Positions 1-8,490 are shown, counted from the first letter of the stretch. The stretch: 64,000 nt of DNA from Streptomyces bacillaris (GCF_003268675.1 NZ_CP029378.1:992001-1056000); one strand, 5' to 3'. Program-made: numbers and translations. Notes: generated from the letters alone by a model not told the origin.

Positions 1-922
1 GGCGATGCGCGCCCAGGACCCGGTGGCCGGACGGCACGAGCTGGTGATGGGGCCGTGGGTGCACTCCGGCCAACTGCCGCAGGTGCAGGGCGAGGTGAAC
101 ACGGGTCTGTACGGCTCGGCGCAGGGCGCCCGGCTGGCCGATCTGCACCTGGACTTCTTCGACCGCCACCTGCGACCGGCCGGGGAGGGCGCGGACCAGG
201 AACTGGGCGGGGACGTACGGTACTTCCTCTTCGGCGACGACACCTGGCACCGGGCCGCCACCTGGCCGCCGCCCGAGGCCGTCGACGCGTCCTGGTATCT
301 GGCGGGAGGGGACGGGGACGGCCGCCTGCTGCCCGAGGCGCCCCAACTCCCGGCTTCGCAGGACACGTTCACGTACGACCCCGAGGACCCGGTGCCCTCG
401 CACGGCGGCCGGGTGCTCCAGCTCGGCCGACTGGTGGCGGGTCCGCACGACCAGTCGCATCTGGAGGCCAGGCCGGACGTGCTCTGCTACACCTCCGAGC
501 CGCTCACCGCGCCGCTGGACGTGGTCGGCCGACAGCGGCTGCGGCTCCGCTTCGGTTCGGACGCGCCCGCCACCGCCGTGGTCGCCAAGCTCACCGACGT
601 CCATCCGGACGGGCGTTCCCTGCTGGTGGCCGAGGCGAGCCTGCGGCTGGAGGCGGAGGGGGACGGCCCGGCGGACGAGCCGTTCGATGCCGATCTGCTG
701 CTCGGGGACACCGCGTGGCGCTTCGCCCCCGGCCACCGGCTGCGGGTCCACGTCACCAGCAGCAACTTCCCGCATCTGGACCGTCATCCCAACGTTCCGG
801 GGCCGATCGGAGAGGCGGACCGCTGCTGCCCCGCACGGCAGTCGGTCTGGTACGGCGGCCCGTACGCGAGCGTGCTCCGCCTCCAGACCCTGCCCGCGCC
901 GGACGCCGGGGAGGCCCGGTGA
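1..922 (+). CDS. CocE/NonD family hydrolase, C-terminal part (5' end outside window)
   Basis: The reading frame is open from base 2, so the N-terminal alpha/beta-hydrolase core with the catalytic serine lies mostly upstream of the window. What remains begins near a GPWVHSG motif, the usual late part of the hydrolase fold carrying the catalytic histidine in CocE enzymes. It continues into the beta-sandwich (X-Pro dipeptidyl-peptidase C-terminal) domain, with the typical SEPL...G, FPHLDRHPN and SVWYGGPYAS stretches near the end. The family hydrolyses esters or acylated substrates in the cytoplasm. The stop overlaps the GTG of the next gene (GTGA), so it is translationally coupled to the acyl-CoA ligase. 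The substrate cannot be told from sequence. Confidence 0.85.
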   Translation, partial: AMRAQDPVAGRHELVMGPWVHSGQLPQVQGEVNTGLYGSAQGARLADLHLDFFDRHLRPAGEGADQELGGDVRYFLFGDDTWHRAATWPPPEAVDASWYLAGGDGDGRLLPEAPQLPASQDTFTYDPEDPVPSHGGRVLQLGRLVAGPHDQSHLEARPDVLCYTSEPLTAPLDVVGRQRLRLRFGSDAPATAVVAKLTDVHPDGRSLLVAEASLRLEAEGDGPADEPFDADLLLGDTAWRFAPGHRLRVHVTSSNFPHLDRHPNVPGPIGEADRCCPARQSVWYGGPYASVLRLQTLPAPDAGEAR

Positions 923-2604
923 GCGACGGCCTGGACCTGGACATACTCGACCCGGCCTCCGCCGCCGTACCGACCGCCGAGCAGTGCGTCCTGGGCCCCC
1001 TGCTCAGACGGCGGGCCGCCGCCACGCCCCGGGCGCCGTACGCGCTGATGCCGGACGGTGAACTCTGGACGTACGAGCGGACCCTCCGGGAGACCGAGGA
1101 GACCGCCGCCGCGCTCCAGTCGCTCGGGGTCACGCCGGGGCAGCTCGTGCTGAGCTGGCTGCCGAACGGGCCGGACGCGCTGCGCGTCTGGTACGGGGTC
1201 AACGCGGCCGGGGCCGTGCTCGTCCCCCTCAACATCGCCTACCGGGGCGCGATCCTGCGCCAGGTGATCGCGGACAGCGGGGCCGAGGTGCTGGTCTGCC
1301 GGCCCTCGCTGGCGGCCCGCCTGGAGGAGCCGTACGGTCCGGACGAGGTCGGGGCCGTACGTACGGTGGTGCTGCTCGCGGGCCCCGAGGACACGGCCGA
1401 CGAGGTCGAGGCGCTGGCCGCACGGCTCTCCGTACGCTTCCGGGTGGAGACCGGACTGCGCGGTGGACAGGCGGAGTTCACGGAGCCCGTACCGGCTCCG
1501 CAGCCGTGGGACCCGCAGACCGTCATCTACACCTCGGGAACGACCGGTCCGTCCAAGGGCGTTGTCTCCTCCTACGCCCACCTCTACAGCAGCTGCACCG
1601 CCGCCTTCCACGGGATGGCCGGACCCGAGGACCGCTATCTGCTGCAACTGCCGCTGTTCCACGCGGGCGGCACGATCGGCGCGTACGGGATGCTCGTGCA
1701 CGGCGGTTCGGTGACGGTCGTCCCGGCCTTCACCACCAGCGAGTTCTGGCCGCTGATCCGGCGCACGGGGACGACCCTGTGCACGCTGCTCGGGGTGATG
1801 GCGACCTATCTGCTCAAGCAGCCGCCGCTGCCGCAGGACACCGGGCATCCGCTGCGGGCGGCCTATGTCATCCCGTTCACCGAGGGGGCGACGGAGTTCG
1901 CCAAGCGGTTCGGGGTGTCGGCCCGGGCGCTGTTCAACATGACCGAGGTCTCCTGCCCGGTGCTCTCGGCCCCCGACCACCACCCGGGCGTCCCGATGCA
2001 CTGCGGGGAGCCGAGGCCGGGCATCGCCGCCCGGATCGTGGACGATCACGACCGGGAGGTGCCGGACGGCGAGGCGGGCGAGCTGGTGCTGCGGGCCGAG
2101 CGGCCGTGGTCGTTCCTCAGCGGCTACCTCGGGCGGCCCGCCGAGACCGCCGCCGTCTGGCGCAACGGCTGGTTCCACACCGGGGACACGTTCCGGCGGG
2201 CCCCGGACGGCGGGCTGGTCTTCGTGGACCGGAAGAAGGACGCCATCCGCAGGCGCGGCGAGAACATCTCCTCGTTCGAGGTGGAGGCCCAGGCGTTGGC
2301 CCATCCCGGGGTGCTGGAGGCGGCCGCGGTGGCCGTCCCCGGCGACGAGGGCGAGGACGAGGTGCTGCTCGTGGTGGCGGACCGCGATCCGGGCGCACCG
2401 GTCGACCCGGCGGAGCTGCTGGAGTTCCTGCGGGGGCGGCTGGCCCACTTCATGCTGCCGCGCTACATCAGGGTGCTGCCCGAGCTGCCGAAGACACCGA
2501 CCGGAAAGCCGACCAAGCACACGCTGCGCGCCGAGGGTGTGGTGGCGGGGACATGGGACCGCGAGGCGGCAGGCATCCGGATACGCAGGGAGAAGATCGT
2601 ATGA
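919..2604 (+). CDS. Class I adenylate-forming acyl-CoA synthetase/ligase
   Basis: This enzyme activates a carboxylic acid with ATP to an acyl-adenylate and transfers it to CoA. It has the AMP-binding P-loop motif YTSGTTGPSKG near residue 205, the GWFHTGD motif near 418, the hinge DRKKDAIRRRGENIS near 440 and the C-terminal catalytic lysine in KTPTGKPTK near 530. Length (561 aa) is normal for the family, and the hinge sequence is of the crotonobetaine/carnitine-CoA ligase (CaiC-like) type. The GTG start overlaps the upstream stop, and the gene ends in an ATGA overlap with the enoyl-CoA hydratase. The three genes therefore look like one catabolic operon that hydrolyses, activates and hydrates an unknown acid. 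Substrate unknown. Confidence 0.88.
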   Translation: MSDGLDLDILDPASAAVPTAEQCVLGPLLRRRAAATPRAPYALMPDGELWTYERTLRETEETAAALQSLGVTPGQLVLSWLPNGPDALRVWYGVNAAGAVLVPLNIAYRGAILRQVIADSGAEVLVCRPSLAARLEEPYGPDEVGAVRTVVLLAGPEDTADEVEALAARLSVRFRVETGLRGGQAEFTEPVPAPQPWDPQTVIYTSGTTGPSKGVVSSYAHLYSSCTAAFHGMAGPEDRYLLQLPLFHAGGTIGAYGMLVHGGSVTVVPAFTTSEFWPLIRRTGTTLCTLLGVMATYLLKQPPLPQDTGHPLRAAYVIPFTEGATEFAKRFGVSARALFNMTEVSCPVLSAPDHHPGVPMHCGEPRPGIAARIVDDHDREVPDGEAGELVLRAERPWSFLSGYLGRPAETAAVWRNGWFHTGDTFRRAPDGGLVFVDRKKDAIRRRGENISSFEVEAQALAHPGVLEAAAVAVPGDEGEDEVLLVVADRDPGAPVDPAELLEFLRGRLAHFMLPRYIRVLPELPKTPTGKPTKHTLRAEGVVAGTWDREAAGIRIRREKIV

Positions 2605-3503
2605 GCAACCAGGAAGCGGATCCGGCGGCCCCGGGCCGAGGTCCCGGGCACGAGTGGGCGGGGGCGGCCACGGAGTCGTTCGCGGACTTCGCGGACCGGG
2701 TGGACGGCAAGGAGGACGTACCGCTCCGTGCCTCGCTGGACGGCGGGGTCGCCACGCTGACGTTGGACCGGCCCCGCCGCCGCAACAGCCTCGATCTGAC
2801 GCTCTCCCGCCATCTGCTGCTCGGCCTGATGAGCGCGGGCGACGACCCCGGGGTCCGTACGGTCGTGATCACCGGGAGCGGCGGGGCGTTCTGCGCGGGG
2901 GACGACGTCGAGAGCGTACGGCGGTGGCGGCTGGGCGACCGGGTGGACACCCCCTTCGACCCGATCACCTCGGACGCCCACTATCTGCGGGTCTGCGAGG
3001 CGATCCTGCATCTGCCGAAGCCGGTGATCGCGGGGCTGACCGGGGCGGCGGCGGGTGCGGGCGCGGAGATCGCCTGCGCGGCCGACTTCCGGCTGGCCTC
3101 CACCCGGGCCTCGATCGGCAGCTGCCTGGCCGGGGTGGGGCATGTGGGGAACGTGGTCCTGATGTCCCGGCTGACCGGTCCTGCGCGGGCCACGGAAATC
3201 TATCTGACCGGGCGGATGGTGTCGGGGGACGAGGCGGTGCGGCTCGGCCTCTTCGACCGGCTCTGCGAACCGGAGGAGTTCGACCGCGAACTGGCCGAGC
3301 TGGCGGGCCGGTTCGCCGCGCTGCCGACCGCTTCGGTGGGGTTGTTCAAGGAGCTGCGGGAGCGGAGCTGGGGGCAGCCCGCGGAGTACGGGCTGCGCCT
3401 TCAAGACGCGTACCACCTGAAGACGCACGCCACGGTGGCCGACGCCCGGGAGGGGATGGCGGCGTTCGCGGAGAAGCGTCCGCCGCGGTTCACCGGGGGC
3501 TGA
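2601..3503 (+). CDS. Enoyl-CoA hydratase/isomerase family protein
   Basis: A crotonase-fold protein of 300 aa. The first 45 or so residues are a polar extension, followed by the crotonase core with TLDRPRRRNSLD. The oxyanion-hole regions are GGAFCAGDDVESV and GLTGAAAGAGAEIACAADF. The C-terminal FAEKRPPRFTGG tail is typical of enoyl-CoA hydratases. It starts in an ATGA overlap with the acyl-CoA ligase and probably acts on that ligase's product. The usual first catalytic glutamate position, in the region after GSCLAGVGHVGN, is not the standard PEI/PEV motif. Plain hydration is therefore uncertain, and a lyase, isomerase or hydrolase activity on an acyl-CoA is possible. Confidence 0.85.
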   Translation: MSNQEADPAAPGRGPGHEWAGAATESFADFADRVDGKEDVPLRASLDGGVATLTLDRPRRRNSLDLTLSRHLLLGLMSAGDDPGVRTVVITGSGGAFCAGDDVESVRRWRLGDRVDTPFDPITSDAHYLRVCEAILHLPKPVIAGLTGAAAGAGAEIACAADFRLASTRASIGSCLAGVGHVGNVVLMSRLTGPARATEIYLTGRMVSGDEAVRLGLFDRLCEPEEFDRELAELAGRFAALPTASVGLFKELRERSWGQPAEYGLRLQDAYHLKTHATVADAREGMAAFAEKRPPRFTGG

Positions 3504-3624
3504 GCGACCGGCTCACGGGGGGTGTGAGCAACCGGCTCACCGGGGGCGGGGGACCTACTCACCGGCACCGGAGGGACCGGCGCGCTCCCTTCGCCGTCGC
3601 GATGAAAAGAGTATTCTGATTCTG
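3504..3624 (+). promoter_or_regulatory. Intergenic region with direct repeat and likely leaderless promoter
   Basis: Just after the hydratase stop, a block reading GAGCRACCGGCTCAC occurs twice in tandem (about 3502-3545). Further on, TATTCT at 3612-3617 is followed by exactly 7 bases and then the ATG at 3625. A -10 element of TANNNT form 7 bases before ATG, with no Shine-Dalgarno sequence, is the usual layout of a leaderless actinobacterial transcript. This is read from sequence only; no start site has been measured. Confidence 0.45.
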
Positions 3625-4500
3625 ATGAACGAAGCACCGCGGCAGCGACCTCCGGCGGCCCCGCCGCCCCGTCCCCCGTCCGCCTCCTCCCCCGCCCCGG
3701 TCGAGGAGAGCGCCCACAGCCTCGATGTCTCCGGCGCCCGGCTGCACTACTGGACCGCCGGGGCCGCCGACCGCCCGGCCGTCGCGCTCACCCATGGCGC
3801 CGGGGCCGACCACCGCATGTTCGACCCGCAGATCCCGGCGCTGGTCGGCGCGGGCTACCGCACCCTGCGCTGGGACGTGCGCTACCACGGCGCGTCCGCC
3901 TCCACCACGGGCCGCTTCCGGACCGGCTACGCGGCCGAGGACCTGGCGGCGCTGCTGGACGCGGCCGAGGTGCGCAGACCCGTGGTGCTGCTGGGCCAGT
4001 CGATGGGCGGCAACATCGCGCAGGAGTATCTGCGCCGGAGGCCCGACGAGGTCGCCGCGCTCGTCGTGATCGGCTCCACCTCCAACACCCTGCCCATCAC
4101 GCGGGGCGAGCGGCGGCGGCTGGCGCTCTCGCGCACCCTCATGCGGCTGATGCCCTACCGGCGGCTGAGCCGGTGGATGGCCCGGTCCTCGGCGGAGGAC
4201 CCGGCGGCCCAGGAGTATCTGCGTGAGGCCTTCGTGGCCAACGGGCGGCGCTCCTTCCTCACCACCTGGGACGGCATGACCCGCACGGCCGCCCCCTCAC
4301 CCGGCTACCGTGTCGAGCAGCGCGAGCTTCTGATCTGCGGTGAACGCGACGGCACGGGTAACATCCGCTCCGCCATGGAACGGTGGAGCGAACGCGATCC
4401 GAACAGCGAGTTCCATGTCATCCCCGGCGCCGGACACGTCGCCAATCTCGACCGTCCCGACGAGGTCAACCGGCTGACCGTCGCCTTCCTGAAGGCCTGA
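3625..4500 (+). CDS. Alpha/beta hydrolase
   Basis: A 291-residue soluble hydrolase. After a proline-rich N-terminal tail of about 30 residues it has the alpha/beta fold with the oxyanion HGAGADHRMF segment. The nucleophile elbow is GQSMGG (serine 126). An acidic residue sits in ICGERDGTGN, and the catalytic histidine is in GAGHVANLD near residue 271. The arrangement resembles lactonases or esterases of the 3-oxoadipate enol-lactonase type, but no specific substrate can be named. No ribosome site precedes the ATG and a -10-like hexamer lies 7 bases upstream, so it is probably a leaderless mRNA. The next gene, a GbsR-like regulator, follows after 15 bases and is likely cotranscribed. Confidence 0.85.
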   Translation: MNEAPRQRPPAAPPPRPPSASSPAPVEESAHSLDVSGARLHYWTAGAADRPAVALTHGAGADHRMFDPQIPALVGAGYRTLRWDVRYHGASASTTGRFRTGYAAEDLAALLDAAEVRRPVVLLGQSMGGNIAQEYLRRRPDEVAALVVIGSTSNTLPITRGERRRLALSRTLMRLMPYRRLSRWMARSSAEDPAAQEYLREAFVANGRRSFLTTWDGMTRTAAPSPGYRVEQRELLICGERDGTGNIRSAMERWSERDPNSEFHVIPGAGHVANLDRPDEVNRLTVAFLKA

Positions 4501-4515
4501 GAACCCAGCGAGACC

Positions 4516-5082
4516 ATGACTGACCACGAGATCACCCCCGAAGCCGACGCCGACGCCTCCCCGGCCGCCGAGTCCTCCCCGGCCACCGACGCTTCCTCCG
4601 GCGCCGACCTCTCCCCGGTCCCCGGCCCCGACGGGTTCAGCGACGCGGAGGCCGCCTTCATCAGCGAGATGGGTTCCCTGATGGAGCGCTGGGGGCTGCC
4701 GCAGGCCACCGGGCGCCTCTTCGGCTACCTCCTGCTGCGCAACAAGCCGGTGGACCTGGACACCATGACCCGCGAGCTGGGCCAGGCGAAGAGCGGACTC
4801 AGCGTGGCGGCACGGCAGTTGGAGTCGTGGACCCTCGTACGGCGCTCCACCAGGCCCGGCAGCCGGCGGATCGACTACGAGGCGGTGGGCGACCTCCAGC
4901 ACCTGCTGCTGGTGAACAACGCCCATATGCGCAAGTTCACCCAGACGCTCAGCTCGGGCATCCCGGTGGCGCGCGGCGAGGCCCGGGACCGGCTGGCCTC
5001 GCTCGCCGACCTGTTCAGCGGGTTCGTGGAGCAGACCGAGGCGCTGGTGGCCGACTGGGAGGCCCGGCGCGCCGCCTCCTGA
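4516..5082 (+). CDS. GbsR/MarR-type winged-helix transcriptional regulator
   Basis: A 188-residue DNA-binding protein. The first 40 residues are an acidic Ala/Asp/Pro-rich tail. The GbsR-type winged helix follows: FISEMGSLMERWGLPQATGRLFGYLLL, then TMTRELGQAKSGLSVAARQLESWTLV as the recognition-helix region, then the wing RPGSRRIDYEA. A helical C-terminal dimerisation stretch ends in WEARRAAS. GbsR proteins repress osmoprotectant or transport genes in other bacteria. No such genes are adjacent here, so the target is unknown. It follows the alpha/beta hydrolase by 15 bases and may control that operon. Confidence 0.85.
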   Translation: MTDHEITPEADADASPAAESSPATDASSGADLSPVPGPDGFSDAEAAFISEMGSLMERWGLPQATGRLFGYLLLRNKPVDLDTMTRELGQAKSGLSVAARQLESWTLVRRSTRPGSRRIDYEAVGDLQHLLLVNNAHMRKFTQTLSSGIPVARGEARDRLASLADLFSGFVEQTEALVADWEARRAAS

Positions 5083-5202
5083 ACCGCCCGAAGCCCCAGG
5101 CCCGGACCCCACCTCTGGGCCCGGTCCGAACCGCTCGACAACCCGGCGCCCTACGCGGTCGGTTCGCGACGCCCCGGCCGTACCTCTTCCGACGGAGTGA
5201 CC

Positions 5203-6219
5203 GTGAACGTGCCCGTGAGAACGCCGTCCGCCATCGCCCCCGATCTCCCGGTCCGTCCGCCGGTCGTGGACGCCTGCGCACTGCTGTACGACGACGCGGG
5301 CTGGCGGGTCTATCTGCACCGGCTGGGCGAGAACGCGCCCGAGTACCTGGACGTCTTCTCCGCCTCCTTCTGCCGCTACTTCGGCGCCGACCACGCCACG
5401 TACCGCGACGCGCTGGCCGTCCGCTGGCAGGACGCGGTCGATGTGCTCCTGCCGCCCGGCCGACCGCCCTTCGACCTGGACGCGTACCTCGCGGACCGGC
5501 GACGGCAGGGGGTGACGGGCGAGTTCGCGATGGGGTCGGCGGAGCGGCTGCCGGACGGCCGTACCGTCAACGAGTGGCTGCTGGAGACCACCCGGGACGT
5601 CCGCGACCGGGTCCACGTCTGGGCCGGGCTCTCACTGCGCGACCCGGCCGCCGCCCTCGACGAGCTGGAACGTTCCCTCGCGGCGGGCGCGACCGGGCTG
5701 TGCGTGATCCCCTTCCTGGACGGCACCGACCCGGCCGATCCGCGCTTCGCCCCGGTCTGGGACGCGGCGGCCGGGGCCCGGCTGCCGGTCTGGCTGCACA
5801 CCGGCCACCACTTCGCCCGCAGCCACCCCAGCGGCCTGGGCAGCTGGCGTACGGTCGAGACCCTGGCGGCCCGCCACCGCGAGCTGCTGCTCGTCGCGGG
5901 CCATGCGGGCTGGCCGGATGTGCAGGAGACCCTGCTCACCGCCGCCCGGCACCCGGGGGTCTATCTGGAGTTCTCCTCGCACCGGCCCCGGCACATGGCG
6001 AAGCCCGGCTCGGGGTGGGAGCCGCTGCTGCACCACGCCCGGGGCCTGGCCCGCGACCGGGTCCTGTTCGGCACCTCGACCTGGGTCAACCCGGCCCCGA
6101 CCGCCTCCCTGGCCGACGAACTGGCCGGGCTCGCCCTGCCCGCCGAGGTGACCACCGCCTGGCTCTCGGGCAACGCGGAGGCCCTGATGGCCCGCGCGGC
6201 GGGGCCGCACCGGGGCTGA
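5203..6219 (+). CDS. Amidohydrolase-superfamily (amidohydrolase 2-like) protein with altered metal sites
   Basis: A 338-residue TIM-barrel protein related to amidohydrolase 2. The N-terminal strand reads VVDACALLYD, where active relatives carry a metal-binding HxH. Later strands keep histidines in HTGHHF and HAGWPDV. The last strand reads GTSTWVNP, where an aspartate is usual. At least two normal metal ligands therefore seem missing, and the protein may be inactive or use a different chemistry. The GTG at 5203 is chosen because GGAG at 5194-5197 sits 5 bases before it. The in-frame GTG at 5197 overlaps that ribosome site and is unlikely. A single gene with no clear operon partner. Confidence 0.72.
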   Translation: MNVPVRTPSAIAPDLPVRPPVVDACALLYDDAGWRVYLHRLGENAPEYLDVFSASFCRYFGADHATYRDALAVRWQDAVDVLLPPGRPPFDLDAYLADRRRQGVTGEFAMGSAERLPDGRTVNEWLLETTRDVRDRVHVWAGLSLRDPAAALDELERSLAAGATGLCVIPFLDGTDPADPRFAPVWDAAAGARLPVWLHTGHHFARSHPSGLGSWRTVETLAARHRELLLVAGHAGWPDVQETLLTAARHPGVYLEFSSHRPRHMAKPGSGWEPLLHHARGLARDRVLFGTSTWVNPAPTASLADELAGLALPAEVTTAWLSGNAEALMARAAGPHRG

Positions 6220-6273
6220 GGCGGGCCTACCGTCGGCCGGGTAAGCCACCCCCGACCGACGGAGACGTACGAC

Positions 6274-6969
6274 ATGGCAAAGATCCTTTTCGTAGTGACC
6301 GGCGCGGACCACTGGACCCTGGCCGACGGCACGGCCCACCCGACGGGCTTCTGGGCCGAGGAGGCCGTGACCCCGTACCAGATCTTCACCGGCGCCGGAC
6401 ACGAGGTGGTCGTCGCGACGCCCGGCGGCGTCGTCCCCACCGTGGACCGCGCCAGTCTGGCCCCCGATGTCAACGGCGGCCAGGAGGGCGCGGACAAGGT
6501 GGCGGCCGGGCTGGAGGCGTTCGAGGAGCTGCGGCGGCCGGTCGCGCTGGAGGACGTGGACCCGGAGGCGTACGACGCGGTCTTCTACCCGGGCGGCCAC
6601 GGCCCGATGGAGGACCTGTCGGCGGACCCGGCCTCCGGGCGGCTGCTCACCGAGACCCTGGCCTCGGGCAGGCCGCTCGGCGTGGTCTGCCACGCCCCGG
6701 CAGCGCTGCTGGCCGCCACGGGCCCCGACGGCGTCAACGCGTTCGCGGGCTACCGCCTCACCGGCTTCACCAACACCGAGGAGGACCGGGCGGGCTTCGC
6801 GGACAAGGCGAAGTGGCTGCTCCAGGACCGGCTGGTGGCGCTGGGCACGGACTTCCAGGAGGGCGAGCCCTGGGCGCCGTTCGTGATCACCGACCGGAAC
6901 CTGGTGACCGGCCAGAACCCGGCCTCCGCCGCCCCGCTGGCGGAGGAGCTGCTCAGGCGGATCGGCTGA
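6274..6969 (+). CDS. Type 1 glutamine amidotransferase-like (DJ-1/PfpI) protein
   Basis: A 231-residue cytoplasmic protein of the DJ-1/ThiJ/PfpI superfamily, closest in layout to Hsp31-like members. It opens with MAKILFVVTGADHW and has the insertion typical of the class (GFWAEEAVTPYQIFTGAGHEV). The nucleophile elbow is VVCHAPAALL, with cysteine in the strand-turn-helix, and it ends in a GQNPASA segment normal for the family. Members act as glyoxalase/deglycase-like enzymes, chaperones or stress proteins; which applies here cannot be decided. It has its own ribosome site (GACGGAGACGTACGAC before ATG) and no obvious operon partner. Confidence 0.85.
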   Translation: MAKILFVVTGADHWTLADGTAHPTGFWAEEAVTPYQIFTGAGHEVVVATPGGVVPTVDRASLAPDVNGGQEGADKVAAGLEAFEELRRPVALEDVDPEAYDAVFYPGGHGPMEDLSADPASGRLLTETLASGRPLGVVCHAPAALLAATGPDGVNAFAGYRLTGFTNTEEDRAGFADKAKWLLQDRLVALGTDFQEGEPWAPFVITDRNLVTGQNPASAAPLAEELLRRIG

Positions 6970-7063
6970 GCGAGGCGCCGTACCGCTCCCGCCCGCCCCG
7001 ACCGGTCCGGTGGACGGGCCGTCTCCGTACGCGGGCGGGAGCGCGGGCGTTCTCCGTGTCGGG

Positions 7064-7450
7064 TCAGACCCAGTCCCGCTGGACGGGCGGCTCGCAGAGT
7101 TCCAGGACGACCGCCCCCGACGACTCCGGCTCCTCACCGGCCAGGGGCTTCACGCGGGCGCCGACCGTGACCATCTGCGGCGCGGCCCCGACGACCTGGC
7201 AGCGGAAGACGAAACCCTCGGGGAAGCGGACCAGGGACTCGTTCCGGGCCGCCTCGGTGTAGCGGTGGACCACGGCGGTCCGTACGACCACGCCGTGGCC
7301 GGTGGTGCGTTCCGGCTCCAGTTCGCTCGACGCGCACACCGGGCACAGCAGCCGCCGGAAGGAGGCGGTGCCGCACCAGCGGCAGCGGTTGTAGGAGAGG
7401 CCGCACTCCTCGTGCGCCTTCTGGACGGTGCCCATTCCTGCCTGAGACAC
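7064..7450 (-). CDS. OB-fold/zinc-ribbon (DUF35-type) acyl-CoA-associated protein
   Basis: A 128-residue protein. An N-terminal rubredoxin-like zinc ribbon has two CxxC pairs (CRWCG and CPVC) and is followed by an OB-fold domain ending in a VVLELCEPP stretch. Such proteins are partners of thiolases, HMG-CoA-synthase-like or hydratase enzymes in lipid, polyketide and steroid breakdown. No thiolase is adjacent. The start is the GTG at 7450 because AGGGGG precedes it by 7 bases; the ATG at 7435 has almost no spacing from a GGA. Two 13-bp palindromes lie about 65 and 88 bases upstream and match those at the tetR/etfB promoter, so it probably belongs to the same TetR regulon. Confidence 0.8.
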   Translation of the reverse strand: MSQAGMGTVQKAHEECGLSYNRCRWCGTASFRRLLCPVCASSELEPERTTGHGVVVRTAVVHRYTEAARNESLVRFPEGFVFRCQVVGAAPQMVTVGARVKPLAGEEPESSGAVVLELCEPPVQRDWV

Positions 7451-7514
7451 GGATCGACCCCCTGCGCTCGACTCGGACGCGCCGCACCTGGCTGACGGCG
7501 CGTCCGCACCATAT

Positions 7515-7550
7515 GGCACTGAGTGCCGACACGTAAAGGCACTGAGTGCC
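7515..7550. promoter_or_regulatory. Paired 13-bp palindromic operator upstream of the OB-fold gene
   Basis: The palindrome GGCACTGAGTGCC occurs twice, at 7515-7527 and 7538-7550, with start-to-start spacing 23 bases (about two helical turns). A near match pair occurs at 8372-8406 in front of etfB/tetR. The site overlaps the expected promoter of the minus-strand OB-fold gene. It is inferred to be the binding site of the TetR protein encoded next door. Confidence 0.7.
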
Positions 7551-7583
7551 GATTATTACCGAGTTTTCGCGGGGGGCGGGCGC

Positions 7584-8339
7584 TCAGCCCTCCCCGACGG
7601 CCGCCTCGATCTGCTGCACGACCCGCCACATCGGAGTCCCTTTGGCCGCGACCATGACGATGACCTCGCTGCCCCCGGACCCGGCGGTGACACCGGACGC
7701 CCCGGCCGTCGCCGGCAGGGCCTGTTTCTCCCGGGCGGGCGAGGGCCCGGCGGGCTGCTCCCACACTCCCCGTACGAGATCGAGCGCATGGTCCACGGCC
7801 GCCTCGGGGTCGCCCGCCCCGCCCGAACGCAGCCACAGCCGCAGCCCGTTGTTGTGCGCGGCGACCACGGAGGCGGCGATCACCTCGGCCCGCAGCTCCC
7901 CGTCCCGGTCCGTGCCGAAGCGCCCCCGGAGGTGACCGGCGAGCGTCTGCTCGTAGCGGCGCACCACGGAGAGTTCGTACGTCCGCAGCCCCGGCACCTC
8001 CCGGGTGAGCCGGTAGCGCTGTACGGAGAACTCGGGGTCGGCCGCGTACATCCGCAGCACGATCCGCGCCGCGTCGCACACCGCGCCCACCGGATCCTCG
8101 TCGCCCACGGCGGCGAGGAACTCCGTCATCTCCGCGAGACAGCGCTCATGGTCCGGGAAGACCACGTCCTCCTTGGAGGGGAAGTACCGGAAGAAGGACC
8201 GCCGCCCCACCCCGGCCCGCGCCACGATGTCGTCGACCGTCGTCCGCTCGAAGCCCCGCTCCAGGAAGAGCTGGAAGGCCGCCTGCGCCAGCACCTCCCG
8301 CATGGGTGCCTTCTTCTCGGGTCCGCGCGCCTCGCTCAT
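7584..8339 (-). CDS. TetR-family transcriptional regulator
   Basis: A 251-residue regulator. The N-terminal helix-turn-helix spans about residues 12-60 (LAQAAFQLFLERGFERTTVDDIVARAGVGRRSFFRYFPSKEDVVF), the standard TetR DNA-binding layout. A helical ligand-binding domain follows, and a low-complexity stretch near residue 205 precedes a short C-terminal helix. The ATG at 8339 is the natural start, since HTH residues follow at once. It is divergent from etfBA and upstream of the OB-fold gene on the same strand. Duplicated palindromes lie on both sides, which suggests that it represses itself, etfBA and the OB-fold gene. The inducer is probably an acyl-CoA or related compound; that is inference from neighbours. 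Confidence 0.88.
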   Translation of the reverse strand: MSEARGPEKKAPMREVLAQAAFQLFLERGFERTTVDDIVARAGVGRRSFFRYFPSKEDVVFPDHERCLAEMTEFLAAVGDEDPVGAVCDAARIVLRMYAADPEFSVQRYRLTREVPGLRTYELSVVRRYEQTLAGHLRGRFGTDRDGELRAEVIAASVVAAHNNGLRLWLRSGGAGDPEAAVDHALDLVRGVWEQPAGPSPAREKQALPATAGASGVTAGSGGSEVIVMVAAKGTPMWRVVQQIEAAVGEG

Positions 8340-8371
8340 GCGGCGAAACGTAGCATCGGAGGGAGGGTTTT

Positions 8372-8406
8372 GGCACTGGGTACCTTTACAGAGGGTACTG
8401 AGTACC
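8372..8406. promoter_or_regulatory. Paired palindromic operator in the tetR/etfB divergent promoter
   Basis: GGCACTGGGTACC at 8372-8384 and the perfect palindrome GGTACTGAGTACC at 8394-8406 lie 22 bases apart, matching the double site at 7515-7550 (common form GGYACTGRGTRCC). TAAGGT at 8408-8413 immediately follows and could be the -10 of etfB. A bound repressor would cover both divergent promoters. Confidence 0.7.
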
Positions 8407-8490
8407 ATAAGGTTACCCTTACGAAACCACACCCAGGTGGAACCGGGCCTGATCGGCAGGGACCACACCGAGGTAGGCAGGAGAGCCGGC

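Noticed and set aside
5083-5196. Possible terminator after the GbsR-like gene (GGACC...GGTCC)
   Set aside because: The stem is only about 5 bp and imperfect.
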